DNA of 29,602 nt, taken from positions 1,234,063-1,263,664 of the forward strand of contig BFEA01000438.1 in NCBI GenBank assembly GCA_003427395.1. The letters run 5' to 3'. Positions 10,793 through 19,393 of the stretch are shown in pieces. The position numbers and the translations under genes are program-made. This DNA is from Chara braunii. Its lineage: Eukaryota; Streptophyta; Charophyceae; Charales; Characeae. The notes under the pieces are model-generated. The model saw only the letters and a program-made list of their open reading frames with translations, had not been told where the DNA came from and did no database searches. Position 1 is the stretch's first letter, and every line of letters starts with the position of its first letter.

Positions 10793-11672
10793 ATTAAAAA
10801 GCCCATCTTCGCCCCCCAAAGTCCATGATGTGCATTGGCCCTGGAACAACTAGCCCAACTGGCCCCAGAAGCCCCCCAATCCACTCGCCCGCTGATATGG
10901 CTGGAAGACCGATTTTGAACAATCCCGCGCAAGCTCCCCTGTGTAAGGGAAGGGCTGGACGGAGGCGACCGAATTCTGGATAACTTCTGATCATCCTTAT
11001 TGGAAACCTGGCGCAGGCTTCCCCTTCCAGACAGAACTCACCCCTTCCGCTGGAAGGAAGTCTACCGACAACCCCTGTTTGGAAACCGATGGGTGACTGA
11101 CCTGAGTGGTTGTATCATGACAAACTCAGCTTTGTCTTGGAAAAGATGGGTAAAGAGAGGGGTGCTCAGGGTCGGGGATCTCTGGGATAATGACAGAAGA
11201 GATTGGAAAACAGGAGACCAGATGCAAGGAATCCTACGATACTGCCACCACGTAGAGGAACATTTGGATGACTTGATTGAAGCTATCCTGTTGGCATGGT
11301 ACGAAACTCTTAAACAAGGCCCCTCCTTAAAGGAAGGTGACTGGGTAGTCAACAAGAAGTCTCCCCAGAGGATAGGGTAGATACACATGGTCTCACCCCA
11401 GGCTGTTCTGGTTGAACACTACACAATCACTGGAACTGACACCCTCCAAGGTAGCAGAGCCCCCTTCAAATGGAAAGAGAAAGCATCAGTGTATCGAGTG
11501 AGAGTCTTAGAAGAGAAAGGACAGAGGGTGGTGTTTCTGCCCTTCAAATCAATCCAGGACCTGGCCCTGGACCCAGCAAAAATTATGGTCTTGGACACCC
11601 CCCCAGCAAAGGGGAGACCCTAAAGCAGGCCACATCAGCCTACACCAGCTGTCGGTCAAATCAACCTACAAA
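10793..11672 (+). pseudogene. LINE B ORF2, region between RT and zinc-binding domain
   Basis: Coding similarity continues with several stops and frame changes. The longest open part, 11000-11380, reads PLFGNRWVTDLSG and WKRWVKRGVLRVGDLWD, a pattern typical of the connection segment of plant LINE ORF2. The piece at 11387-11623 is less certain. No separate gene is needed to explain this stretch. Confidence 0.7.
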
Positions 11673-12548
11673 ATGCTCAGACCCAAGAGACGGTTGAGAT
11701 ACATAGTCAACGACAGATGGGCCAGACACCTAAATGTGGATCGCTCCCTTCTGACCCCAATCAAATGGTTCCAAGGACAAAAAACAAAACCCATGAAAAT
11801 CACTTCCCTGCAGTGGCAAATTGCCCACCGCTGTCTGCCAACAAATGACTGGCTGACCGACCGTACTAATTTAGAGCAAAAAGGTCTGCTGCTTCCATGG
11901 TGCCAACGGTGTCAGAGTCTTTTTCCTTTCCACGAAAGGGCGGAAACCATCGAACACATCTTCATGCAATGCCCGATCGCCCAATTCATATGGAGATGGT
12001 GGGATCACATATGGAGAAAGATGGAACCTATAGTACCCTGACCCTGGTCTTGGCAAACCATATTGGCCGGCCATTGGCCACACGCAGAAGCAGCCACGAC
12101 CTTCGTAGGGAATATGTACAAACTTGGAAGGAGGGCGGTGATATGGGCACTTTGGTGACAGAGATGCACGCTGGCTATGGAAAAGGTGAGAGTAGAGGTG
12201 CCAGAAATCACCGAACATATTCAGCAGCAGGTACATTTCGAACTCGCACAAAGATGGCTAGACACCAAAGCACAATTAGATCTTTTCAAACAAGCAGGAG
12301 ATGTCAGGAGACAGATTACAACATTTTGCATGGATTGGGTGGGAGGGGAGAGAGAAGGATGGATTGCAAAACTAGAATGGAGCGGAGATGGGGGAGAGGG
12401 ACAGAGGGACTTGGAAGAAATGAGAGACTATCGCCTAAGCTTCAAAGACTGGATAAACATAGAACCCCCATTTCCACTTCGCCCCCCTTCTGATTTCCCA
12501 GACCCTTTCCCGCCCCATGCCCTTTCCCTGGCAGAGATCCTGTCCTAA
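11673..12548 (+). pseudogene. LINE B ORF2, C-terminal zf-RVT zinc-binding domain and tail
   Basis: Open stretch 11673-12041 carries C77, C80, H95 and C100 in the pattern CX2C-X14-HX4C, with WQIAHRCLPTNDWL before it and ETIEHIFMQCP around the last ligands, followed by FIWRWW. This is the hallmark of the zf-RVT domain that ends plant LINE ORF2 proteins and is thought to help template RNA binding. Coding then shifts frame and runs through 12177-12548, ending in a TAA (PPHALSLAEILS). The frameshift near 12040-12180 removes the short W-rich motif that normally follows the zinc domain from any single frame. Confidence 0.9.
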
Positions 12549-12815
12549 ATGATAAAATCCTACATCCCAGTCTTCCTCACATCTCCCAATCAGATGAGGA
12601 ATCCTTCCCTGGAGCCCCCAAGGGAGTTTCCTGCTAAGCAATTTCTTGGCACTCCTAGGACAACGGGGAGGGGGAGGGAGGAGCTAGTGTGTATCAGCAG
12701 GTATCCGGCGCCGGGTTCAGGGTGAAGAGGTTCCCCCCTCCCTTTTTTTTATCCCGCTCAGTCAATCCCCTGGATTCCAGGGCAATCAATGCTGGCGGGA
12801 TCCCCCTTGTGACAG
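12549..12815 (+). other. Probable 3' UTR remnant of LINE B
   Basis: No gene is seen. This GC-rich stretch follows the ORF2 stop. It has a purine-rich run near 12661-12690 and no clean poly(A) tail before the next repeat begins. Confidence 0.4.
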
Positions 12816-12959
12816 TTTTTTTTTTTTTTTTTTTTTTACAAACAAAACAACCCGAGTAAATGCTAGTGGTGCTGATAAGAGCAGACGCCACTAGAATGCT
12901 CGGGAGGCTCAATCTATTGGTGGGGAGCAGCACCTGCTGGAAAACGGGTCCAGCCTCCC
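12816..12959 (-). mobile_element. SINE-like element, copy 1
   Basis: Read on the minus strand it has a head GGGAGGCTGGACCC, hairpin I (CTGGA/TCCAG), the invariant loop CCACCAATAGAT, the distal core TGCTCTTATCAG and a 22-nt poly(A) (the T-run at 12816-12837). The distal core sits in a hairpin with arms CTAGTGG/CCACTAG inside an outer stem CCCGAG/CTCGGG. The closing arm of hairpin II is changed here (TTGAGC). No Pol III A or B box is evident. Confidence 0.8.
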
Positions 12960-13473
12960 TTGACATTTGAAACGGTCGTTATGAAAACATTTTTCGTTCA
13001 TACAGGCATGCCACGTGTCCTCCCTTCTGACAGAAATCTAGCCCGTCATCCGAGTCTACGCGTAAGTACCCAGGCTAACTGATGAACAGCATTGATTGCC
13101 CTCAACCAAGTTGGGGGGATTAACTGCCCATCTCACTGTACATCAAACCCGTACTCTGAAACCCTCATCAACTGTTAACAAGTACGAGAGGAGGACAGGC
13201 ATTCAGAGTAGGGAAAAACCATTTAGATCACCCCATCGCAATCACACCCTTTCCCTGAAATCCTCATCACATGATCACAAACCCTTGCAGCGCCGCGGGG
13301 AGGAGGAGTGTTCAGAATAGGAAGGCTGCGGAGTTTAGAAAGACAAACTGCGAGAAGCAGGGAGAGAGGAACACGGCCAGGGACAGACTGCAAGAAACAG
13401 GGAGAGAGGAACATGGTCAGGCAGGCGGTAGTCCACGAATACCTAGATGATGGGCCTCCCCAAGGCCCCTGTC
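12960..13473. other. Unassigned stretch with a 40-bp tandem repeat
   Basis: No gene is recognised. At 13348-13387 and 13388-13427 a 40-bp unit containing CAGGGAGAGAGGAACA is repeated back to back with a few differences. The rest shows no clear structure. Confidence 0.6.
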
Positions 13474-14328
13474 CTACCGAACCCCCTTCCCACCTGGGTC
13501 CCATCGAGCAGAACTATCTCGCCCGCACGCACCACGGCAAACACTCATGAAACTGCACAAAACCGTCCCCCCCCCCAAGAGCTTCCCGCTACTCACGGGA
13601 GGAGCCCGCTGCATACTCATGAAACTGCACAAAACCGTCCCCCCCTCAAAGAGCTTCCCGCTACTCGCGGGAGGAGCCCGCTGCATCCCGTGACCATTCC
13701 CAGCAATATCTGTTTCATCATTGAGAACGACGATCTGAAAGATCTGGATTGATATGGCATCGTGAGCTTCACGAAAATCACTGTCGGCGGCGTTATTATT
13801 ATTGCTGTTGTTGTTGTTGTTGTTGTTGTTGATGCTGTCGTTGTTGTTGTTTTTGTTGTTGTTGTTGTTGTGGTCATTATTGTTGTTGTTGTTATTGTCG
13901 TCGTTGCCGCTGTTCTCTTTATTGTCGCCGTTGCTGCAAATAGCCTCGGTGAGAACGCCGTCGCCGTCCTCACGGGAAGCACTATCGTTGTTGCGCTCTC
14001 CCGAATCTTTGTTATCGTCGCTGTTGTAGTTACTGTCATTGTTGCTGTCGTAATTGTCATTGTTACCCTCCCCCGAATCTCTGCTACTATCGTTGTTGTT
14101 GTCACTGTTGTTGTTGCTGTCATCATTATCGTTGTTTTTGTGTGTATCTGCAATATGGACGAGATCATCGTCGTCGCAGCAGCGGTCCTCCAGCATAGAA
14201 CAAAGAGCTCGCCCCTCCTCAAGCTCTTTGTAGTAGCGCCGCATCAAGTCCTCCAAACGCGCCGGGTAGTTTGTTATCGCGTCCAGGTCGGGGGGCAGCC
14301 CCTCCTCCAGCCCCCATGTGATCTCCAT
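13474..14328 (-). CDS. Hypothetical poly-asparagine protein
   Basis: A minus-strand ORF that is open for almost 300 codons. The first ATG in frame is at 14328; open codons continue upstream (EYIIRS) to a TAG near 14378, close to where SINE copy 2 begins. The N-terminal part (LPPDLDAITNYPARLEDLMRR and on to about residue 55) has balanced composition and looks like folded protein. It is followed by an acidic patch, then about 130 residues dominated by Asn, Asp and Ser encoded by an (AAC)n-type repeat. The C-terminus contains two copies of a 24-residue unit (MQRAPPASSGKL and MQRAPPVSSGKL). No family was recognised. It may be a host exon, a transposon-derived protein cut by the SINE insertion, or a chance ORF over repeats; the ordered N-terminus is the only argument for coding. 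Confidence 0.4.
   Translation of the reverse strand: MEITWGLEEGLPPDLDAITNYPARLEDLMRRYYKELEEGRALCSMLEDRCCDDDDLVHIADTHKNNDNDDSNNNSDNNNDSSRDSGEGNNDNYDSNNDSNYNSDDNKDSGERNNDSASREDGDGVLTEAICSNGDNKENSGNDDNNNNNNNDHNNNNNKNNNNDSINNNNNNNNSNNNNAADSDFREAHDAISIQIFQIVVLNDETDIAGNGHGMQRAPPASSGKLFEGGTVLCSFMSMQRAPPVSSGKLLGGGTVLCSFMSVCRGACGRDSSARWDPGGKGVR
13545..13688. repeat. 72-bp tandem duplication, in frame
   Basis: Two copies, 13545-13616 and 13617-13688, begin TCATGAAACTGCACAAAACC and differ mainly in a C-run and one A/G. The period of 72 bp is exactly 24 codons, so the overlapping minus-strand ORF stays open. Confidence 0.9.
13794..14135. repeat. Imperfect (GTT)n / (AAC)n trinucleotide array
   Basis: Long runs of GTT with interruptions on the plus strand, read as Asn-rich on the minus strand. 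The interruptions keep the triplet phase throughout. Confidence 0.9.
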
Positions 14329-14392
14329 TAAGCACTCCGTCACGCTTCGGATGATGTACTCTTCTGACGTACTCTATATTCCATCTGTATAT

Positions 14393-14508
14393 GGGACCCT
14401 GGACCCGTTTTCCGGCAGGTGATGCTCCCCACCAATAGATGGAGCCTCTCCCCAGGTGCTAGTGGTGGCTGCTCTTATCAGCACCACGGACACTGGCGGG
14501 GGCATGCN

Positions 14509-14538
<30 letters not shown>
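14393..14538 (+). mobile_element. SINE-like element, copy 2
   Basis: Head GGGACCCTGGACCC, hairpin II loop CCACCAATAGAT closed by GCTCC/GGAGC, then the core TGCTCTTATCAGC in a hairpin with arms GCTAGTG/CACTGGC (one wobble) and inner arms GTGGTG/CACCAC. It ends in a 29-nt poly(A) at 14510-14538 after an ambiguous base (n at 14508). It starts just beyond the 5' end of the poly-Asn ORF. No flanking duplication was found. Confidence 0.85.
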
Positions 14539-14540
<2 letters not shown>

Positions 14541-15192
14541 TTTCCTGGATGCAATTTGCAGAGAGATGCAGAAAAGGAGATCAATCGCAATTTTCTGCAT
14601 CTTTCCACAAGCAAGTCCCGATTCAGGAATTCAATACAATCCCCTGTGCTTATGGGACCAGGCCCCTGGGGTAACTACTAGCTACAGTGCAGTCACTTTT
14701 TCAGTTTCAAATGCAGCTCAGGCATCCCTCAAATATGACACATCCCCACCTACTTGGCTGGTTCCCTGATTTTTCTTTTCTTTTTAAAAATTATATATAT
14801 ATATATATACACCACGACTTCTCTAGCACCCTGCTACGGTATTCTCCGGTCAGGTTGAGCTGCAGTGGCCGGGGCCTTCACTACGCGGCCATGCTGTGCC
14901 TCTACTGCCAGCGGCGTGTCTGGAGTGTATTTTTTGGCTGTGACAGACCTTTCTTTGTTTCGTGGTTGTTTTGCTTGCTTGTGATCGGGTGTGAACCTAC
15001 AGTCTGTAGAGTTTTCCGTCTGGTGTGGGTGAGTGATAGTCTGCTTTGACTTTTGCCACAGGTACCTTGAGGGCAGTGGTTGGTCCCCACCTCAGGGTAA
15101 GTGTTGTCGGGCAGTCTTTGATGCTTAACCACAGCCGGGGTTAAGGTGGATTATCACTTACAGTGTAATCAGTTATTAATATAGGGGATTCT
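14539..15192. other. Unassigned stretch upstream of the ribozyme
   Basis: No recognisable gene. It contains an (AT)n run at about 14791-14808. Short open frames encode hydrophobic or cysteine-rich peptides without a familiar motif. It may include the 5' part of whatever element carries the hammerhead at 15193. Confidence 0.4.
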
Positions 15193-15252
15193 GCAGACTG
15201 TTGAGGGTTCAGCCTCCTGATGAGTCGGTGAAACTCCGACGAAACAGTTTGC
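15193..15252 (+). ncRNA. Type III hammerhead self-cleaving ribozyme
   Basis: All conserved parts are present in order. Stem III: GCAGACTGT (15193-15201) pairs with ACAGTTTGC (15244-15252), nine base pairs with one G-U and including the conserved U-A closing pair. Cleavage triplet GTT (15200-15202), so cutting is expected after T15202. Stem I: GAGG (15203-15206) with CCTC (15213-15216), loop GTTCAG. Core box CTGATGA (15217-15223). Stem II: GTCGG (15224-15228) with CCGAC (15236-15240), loop TGAAACT. Core box GAAA (15241-15244). The open stem is stem III, so the topology is type III. GUU is an allowed but less common cleavage triplet. Genomic hammerheads occur in plant retrozymes and Penelope-like elements; no such element is recognised around this one. 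Confidence 0.92.
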
Positions 15253-15658
15253 CACAGCCCCTCTTTTGTTGTCCTCTTCTCCCTCCCTCTCTGCCTACTG
15301 TTTACCTGGCAGCTCTGTTTGACTATATATATATCCGTGAAAGAAAAATAATGAAAAATTATGGGGGTTTCCCTCCGATGACACCCACCCTCCTACAAAG
15401 GAAAAAAAAACCTCCCCAGCCAAAAAAACAAGAAAACCCTTTCCGCTCCCTGTGACTGCGCCCACCGGTCACGATTTTCGTGTCACCAAACCCCGGTTCA
15501 TGAATGGGGGTACCGCACAGTTTCAGACTAGTATCAGGGCTGAGTCAGCCAGTCCCCACCTAATTGGCTAAGCAAGGCTGCTCAGCACCCTTTTTTTTTT
15601 CCTTTCTTTTTTCCGGTTCCTAGCAGATGCTGATGTTTTACCTCAACATTGTATTTCA
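15253..15658. other. Unassigned stretch downstream of the ribozyme
   Basis: No gene. It includes a pyrimidine-rich segment (about 15257-15300), an ATATATAT run near 15327 and A-rich patches. I looked for long direct repeats that would mark an LTR around the hammerhead and found none. Confidence 0.4.
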
Positions 15659-15733
15659 GGGGCCGCTGGACCCACTTTCCAGCCGGTGTAGCTCCCCACC
15701 AATAGACTGGAGCCCCTGCAAGACAGGTAGGAC
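15659..15733 (+). mobile_element. SINE-like element, copy 3 (head only)
   Basis: The head CGCTGGACCCACTTTCCAGC forms hairpin I. The next hairpin carries the conserved loop CCACCAATAGA but its closing arm has one inserted base. The distal core TGCTCTTATCA is not found downstream, so the 3' half is lost or replaced. Confidence 0.7.
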
Positions 15734-15854
15734 TGCAACCTGGATAGGTCAATATTTTCCAGGCTATTGTATTTTGAACCGCCAGTACACGGGGTCCGGC
15801 GGGCTCCCACCGCATGCCAAGCTTTTTCGAACCACCAGAGGCACACCTTTTTTT

Positions 15855-15920
<66 letters not shown>

Positions 15921-16273
15921 AATTCCATGGTGTTGTAGAGGCCAGTCACTGAGGGCACAGTGATGACCTGGAGCAGTGGGCCGTGGGTGTCCTGGAATAT
16001 GAGACCACCTCCCATCCCATACTTCTGGCGCACCCCCTATCACACCATCCTACCTCAGTGTGACCAGCACTCAGGACCATTACCCTACCAATGGGAAGGC
16101 AACTTGGACCGAACAGCAGTGATAGGCACCAGGGCTGATAGGTTGCCCAGCCCTGGTGGAAGCAGAATCGGACCAGCCTTGTTTTCTTTGTGCTGGCGCC
16201 ACCAGCCATTGTAGTCCGGTCACCCCGAGGCTCAGAAATTTTTGTAGGTGACGAATGATTTCTCCACAAGGCT
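15734..16273. other. 62-nt T-run and unassigned flanks
   Basis: Positions 15858-15919 are an uninterrupted run of 62 T, which on the minus strand is a poly(A) tail. The sequence to its right (15920-16270) would then be the body of a minus-strand retroposon; it shows no coding motif that I recognise. Confidence 0.5.
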
Positions 16274-16385
16274 GGGGCCGTGTACCGCTTTCCAGCAGGT
16301 TCTGCTCCGCACCAATAAGAAGAATGGAGCCATAGAGAAGGCGAGCACCCCAACACTAGGGTTGCTCTGATCAACTGGCAGGGGG
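16274..16385 (+). mobile_element. SINE-like element, copy 4 (diverged)
   Basis: Matches the family head (CGCTTTCCAGCAGG, then GCTCCGCACCAATA and GGAGC). The distal core appears as GTTGCTCTGATCAAC, itself a small hairpin with arms GTTG/CAAC. There is no long poly(A). Confidence 0.6.
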
Positions 16386-16830
16386 ATCTCCAGTCGGGTG
16401 TTTTTCTCAAAAGAAAGACGGCTATTTTTCTGGGGCAAGTATGTTGAATGTCACTTTGAGTTTCGAATGCAAATGAAAACAGGCACCTGCATAGAAAACA
16501 GCCACCGAGTTTCAGAAAGCAATGAAAGTACCATGGCCGTGACAGAGGCACTGGTGTCAGATGGGAAAAAAGAAAAGGAAGAAAAAAGGCCCAACAGGTC
16601 CTTTTCTACCCACATTGCAGTTTCAACTTGGGCCGTGATATCTTTGCGGGCGCGTGTTTTTTTTGCCTTTGCGAACTCAAGACCTGCCGCGTCCATACTT
16701 GTTTCTTTTTTATTTTTTATTTTTTTTTCCCCAGCAAACATGGTGTGTGCATGGACTCGGTAAATCTCGGACTCCCCCCCCCCTGAAAAAAAAATAAAAA
16801 AATAAAATAAAATCTCGGAACGAATCAAAA
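16386..16830. other. Unassigned stretch
   Basis: No gene is recognised. An open frame at 16398-16763 has no familiar motif. Homopolymer C and A/T runs lie near 16776-16815. Confidence 0.4.
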
Positions 16831-16843
16831 CTCGAGAGACAGG

Positions 16844-17227
16844 CCTGGGAAACCACCTCCCATTTGTGGATTCACTGCCCAGAATCACTGTTGATTTGGC
16901 AATGGTGGAGGAAGCACTGGTCGAATTTGAGGGGCTCCAGCATCACCTGGTCAGACTCATGGATCCGCTCCGGATGCTGCAATTTGCGACGATTCAAGCT
17001 CAGCCTGGGGCTATATAGCCCAGGTATGCAGAGGAGTCATCATGAGAGTCATTTGGCAAGCACGAAATCAAAAACTCTCCAGAGGCGAGACCTCTCAGTC
17101 GGACGAGCTGAAATGTGCAATGGTTAATCATTTTGGCAGACTCTCAGAGGAAAGGTCCTCTATGGTTCCTTTCATACGTGGGCCGATGGTGGACAATTGG
17201 CAACCATATCCTTGGAAGGGAAGGTGA
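16844..17227 (+). pseudogene. LINE D ORF2 C-terminus (end of zf-RVT domain)
   Basis: The sequence opens in the middle of the zinc-binding domain: ETTSHLWIHCPESLLIWQWW matches the ETIEHIFMQCP...FIWRWW block of LINE B. After a frame change the piece from 17042 reads VIWQARNQKLSRGE, the usual W-x-x-R-N motif that follows the zinc domain in plant LINEs. The cysteine pair of the domain is missing because of the 5' truncation. It is too different from copy B to be the same subfamily. Confidence 0.8.
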
Positions 17228-17479
17228 AGATCTGTTCAATGACATGGCTGCTGCCGCGGTCTAAAGGTTTCGTAGATACCTGTCCTTCTTGAACAGGAGT
17301 TGAAGGAGTAGGAGATACTATCTGCCACCGCTCTGGTAGGTGTGCTCTTAGTGTTGTTTCCTGCTGGTTTAGGCAGATTGGTCTTACTTACAAGGTCACA
17401 AGGTCACTTGTATAGCAGGACAGAAGTATTGCTGAATTTTATTTAATTTTTGGAAGTACTGATGGAACTAGGAAGGCAA

Positions 17480-17626
17480 GGGATGCTGGACCCGGTTTCC
17501 AGCACAGGCCTACATGGGGTAATGACCCCAGATACTCTTCTGGGTTGTTCATTGAGGATTCCCGGCCTCTCCTATTTTTGGTAAGACAAGCACACAATTC
17601 TTCCAAAAAAAAAAAAAAAAAAAAAA
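17480..17626 (+). mobile_element. SINE-like segment, copy 5, at the 3' end of LINE D
   Basis: Begins GGGATGCTGGACCCGG and forms hairpin I (GCTGGA/TCCAGC). Hairpin II with its CCACCAATAGAT loop is absent. A third hairpin (CCCAG/CTGGG with ACTCTT in the loop) and a 22-nt poly(A) follow. It lies inside the target duplication of LINE D, not in one of its own. Confidence 0.75.
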
Positions 17627-17746
17627 CCTCGAGAGACAGGTGGACCTGAACAGGACAGCCATGCCACAGGCATGGGATCCAAGTTCTCCAGATTTCCAAA
17701 TGGATACTTCGTCGAAAACTCGAAACCCTTTTTTTTTTTTTTTTTT

Positions 17747-18381
17747 NNNNNNNNNNNNNNNNNNNNNNNNNNNNNNNNNNNNNNNNNNNNNNNNNNNNNN
17801 NNNNNNNNNNNNNNNNNNNNNNNNNNNNNNNNNNNNNNNNNNNNNNNNNNNNNNNNNNNNNNNNNNNNNNNNNNNNNNNNNNNNNNNNNNNNNNNNNNNN
17901 NNNNNNNNNNNNNNNNNNNNNNNNNNNNNNNNNNNNNNNNNNNNNNNNNNNNNNNNNNNNNNNNNNNNNNNNNNNNNNNNNNNNNNNNNNNNNNNNNNNN
18001 NNNNNNNNNNNNNNNNNNNNNNNNNNNNNNNNNNNNNNNNNNNNNNNNNNNNNNNNNNNNNNNNNNNNNNNNNNNNNNNNNNNNNNNNNNNNNNNNNNNN
18101 NNNNNNNNNNNNNNNNNNNNNNNNNNNNNNNNNNNNNNNNNNNNNNNNNNNNNNNNNNNNNNNNNNNNNNNNNNNNNNNNNNNNNNNNNNNNNNNNNNNN
18201 NNNNNNNNNNNNNNNNNNNNNNNNNNNNNNNNNNNNNNNNNNNNNNNNNNNNNNNNNNNNNNNNNNNNNNNNNNNNNNNNNNNNNNNNNNNNNNNNNNNN
18301 NNNNNNNNNNNNNNNNNNNNNNNNNNNNNNNNNNNNNNNNNNNNNNNNNNNNNNNNNNNNNNNNNNNNNNNNNNNNNNNNN
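17747..18381. other. Assembly gap (635 N)
   Basis: A run of N, entered directly from a T-run (about 17730-17746), which probably caused the break. ORFs reported across it are artefacts. Confidence 1.
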
Positions 18382-18772
18382 AACTAAGGGTCTGCAAACA
18401 GTGAAGTCATGGCCAGGCAACATTGCAGACAGTAATGACTCCATGATCCAAGTACCAGAAGGCAGGGCCACCATACATGGCCCATGCAAGAAGGGCTACA
18501 AACTTGCACCCGCCTCTACACATACAGCCCGGAAATGGAGCAGCTACTCAGGAGAAAGGACACTGCGGATGGCCCAAGGCCTCAGACAAGATGGCCTCAC
18601 TCAAAGTAGTCTTAGGTCCTAAGGGGCAGTCCCCAGTCACAGGCTCCAATTGGATAGAGGTTTCAGCAAGTGAGAGTCAGTCAGAGAAGGCACATGCCTT
18701 CAAACACAGGCAGATACAACAAGTGTTCCCAAAAGTCATATCAGATTTCTTTGATTGTACAAGTGATACTGG
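18382..18772. other. Unassigned stretch after the gap
   Basis: No gene or repeat is recognised. Two overlapping frames are open for about 80-120 codons without a familiar motif. Confidence 0.4.
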
Positions 18773-19015
18773 ACCCACTTTCCAGCAGGTGCTGCTCCCC
18801 ACCAATGGACTGGAGCAACTGGAATTCCACTGCTAGGGAGAGATGCTCATATCACTCCCCCTACAGTCTTCCCCCGAATACATCGTACGGTCATTGTAGC
18901 CGAATTCGGGGTACCTTTCAGTCTACATACAGCCATAATGACTACATTGTATTCCGGGGAAGAAGGTAGCAGAGGCAATCCAGTCTTTCTTCTAAAGAAA
19001 TAAAAATAGAAAAAG
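18773..19015 (+). mobile_element. SINE-like element, copy 6, split by a MITE
   Basis: The head region (CTGGACCCACTTTCCAG, then GCTCC with CCACCAATGGAC and GGAGC) is followed by the core GATGCTCATATCAC. The stem around this core is CTGCTAGGG at 18830-18838; its partner CCCTAGCAG is split between 18859-18863 and 18969-18972 by the 103-bp MITE. An A-rich 3' end follows (about 18995-19015). Confidence 0.8.
18864..18966. mobile_element. 103-bp TA-flanked MITE
   Basis: The left end CAGTCTTCCCCCGAATACA is a variant of the terminus of the 7579-8360 transposon. The right end read inverted is CCTTCTTCCCCGGAATACA. TA lies on both sides (18862-18863 and 18967-18968). Inner inverted motifs (ATTGTAG/CTACAT) are also present. 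It is non-coding and presumably moved by the same transposase. Confidence 0.85.
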
Positions 19016-19393
19016 AACTCATTTAATGAGTCAAAGACTGCCAGCTCGATGGCTCAGCATCCCATTAATAATAGGTTGTATGCTTTGCGCGTCCACGCCA
19101 GCCACTTCATTCACCCAGCATTGGGCACCCCCATTGCATTACTCCTAGCCATATGGACAGTTCTACTCTTCTAGCTCATTTGGCTCCCTTTTACACTGCC
19201 ACAGAGTTGGCTATTTTAGCTCTAACACTTCCAGCTCTTTTTTTTTTTCTTTTTTTTTTTCCCACCTCAATCCTTCAGCTGCTACAAGATACAGTTCCTT
19301 CATTGTTATTGGTCTCACTGCCTTTCAAAGTAGTACCTGTGGCATTAGCTTCCTCTGGAGGTACCTTACATTTCCTTACAAAAATGGCTGTAG
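19016..19393. other. Unassigned stretch
   Basis: No recognised gene. A T-rich run lies at about 19238-19260. An open frame at 19153-19431 is hydrophobic around that run and probably not real. Confidence 0.4.

Larger units (their letters stand above)
3304..12548 (+). mobile_element. LINE copy B: near full-length L1-type non-LTR retrotransposon, inactive
   Basis: ORF1 (to 6293) and ORF2 (6317-12548) lie in the order and orientation of plant L1-like elements, separated by 23 bp. ORF2 contains an APE-type endonuclease, a reverse transcriptase and a zf-RVT domain. Several in-frame stops, homopolymer frameshifts and two nested DNA transposons (7579-8360, about 8686-9546) make it non-coding today. 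Subtracting the two insertions leaves about 4.6 kb of ORF2, a little long for the family but plausible. The exact 5' and 3' ends were not found, because no flanking target duplication or clean poly(A) tail could be seen. Confidence 0.9.
16831..17640 (+). mobile_element. LINE D: 5'-truncated LINE with 13-bp target-site duplication
   Basis: The 13-mer CTCGAGAGACAGG occurs at 16831-16843 and again at 17628-17640, exactly around a block that ends in a 22-nt poly(A) (17605-17626). It is preceded by AAAA at the left junction, as expected for target-primed insertion. The block contains the end of a LINE ORF2 (16844-17227), about 250 bp of 3' UTR-like sequence, and a SINE-like segment (17480-17626). 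Everything between the two 13-mers therefore probably inserted in one event. Confidence 0.85.

Noticed and set aside
12665-12722. Another, very diverged SINE head (minus strand)
   Set aside because: Only loose similarity (CTGAACCCGG, CTGC, GCTCC) without a clear hairpin II loop; not counted.
13079-13085. A second CTGATGA, possibly another hammerhead
   Set aside because: No stem II, no following GAAA box and no cleavage triplet in a pairing context.
13762-14331. Plus-strand ORF of almost only Val, Ile and Ala
   Set aside because: It is the reverse of the (AAC)n array; the minus-strand reading has the more protein-like flank.
15193-15470. A plant retrozyme with paired LTRs around the hammerhead
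   Set aside because: No second hammerhead, long direct repeat, tRNA-Met primer site or matching target duplication was found nearby.
17549-18622. Large ORFs spanning the N gap
   Set aside because: Most of their length is unknown bases, so the frame across the gap has no meaning.
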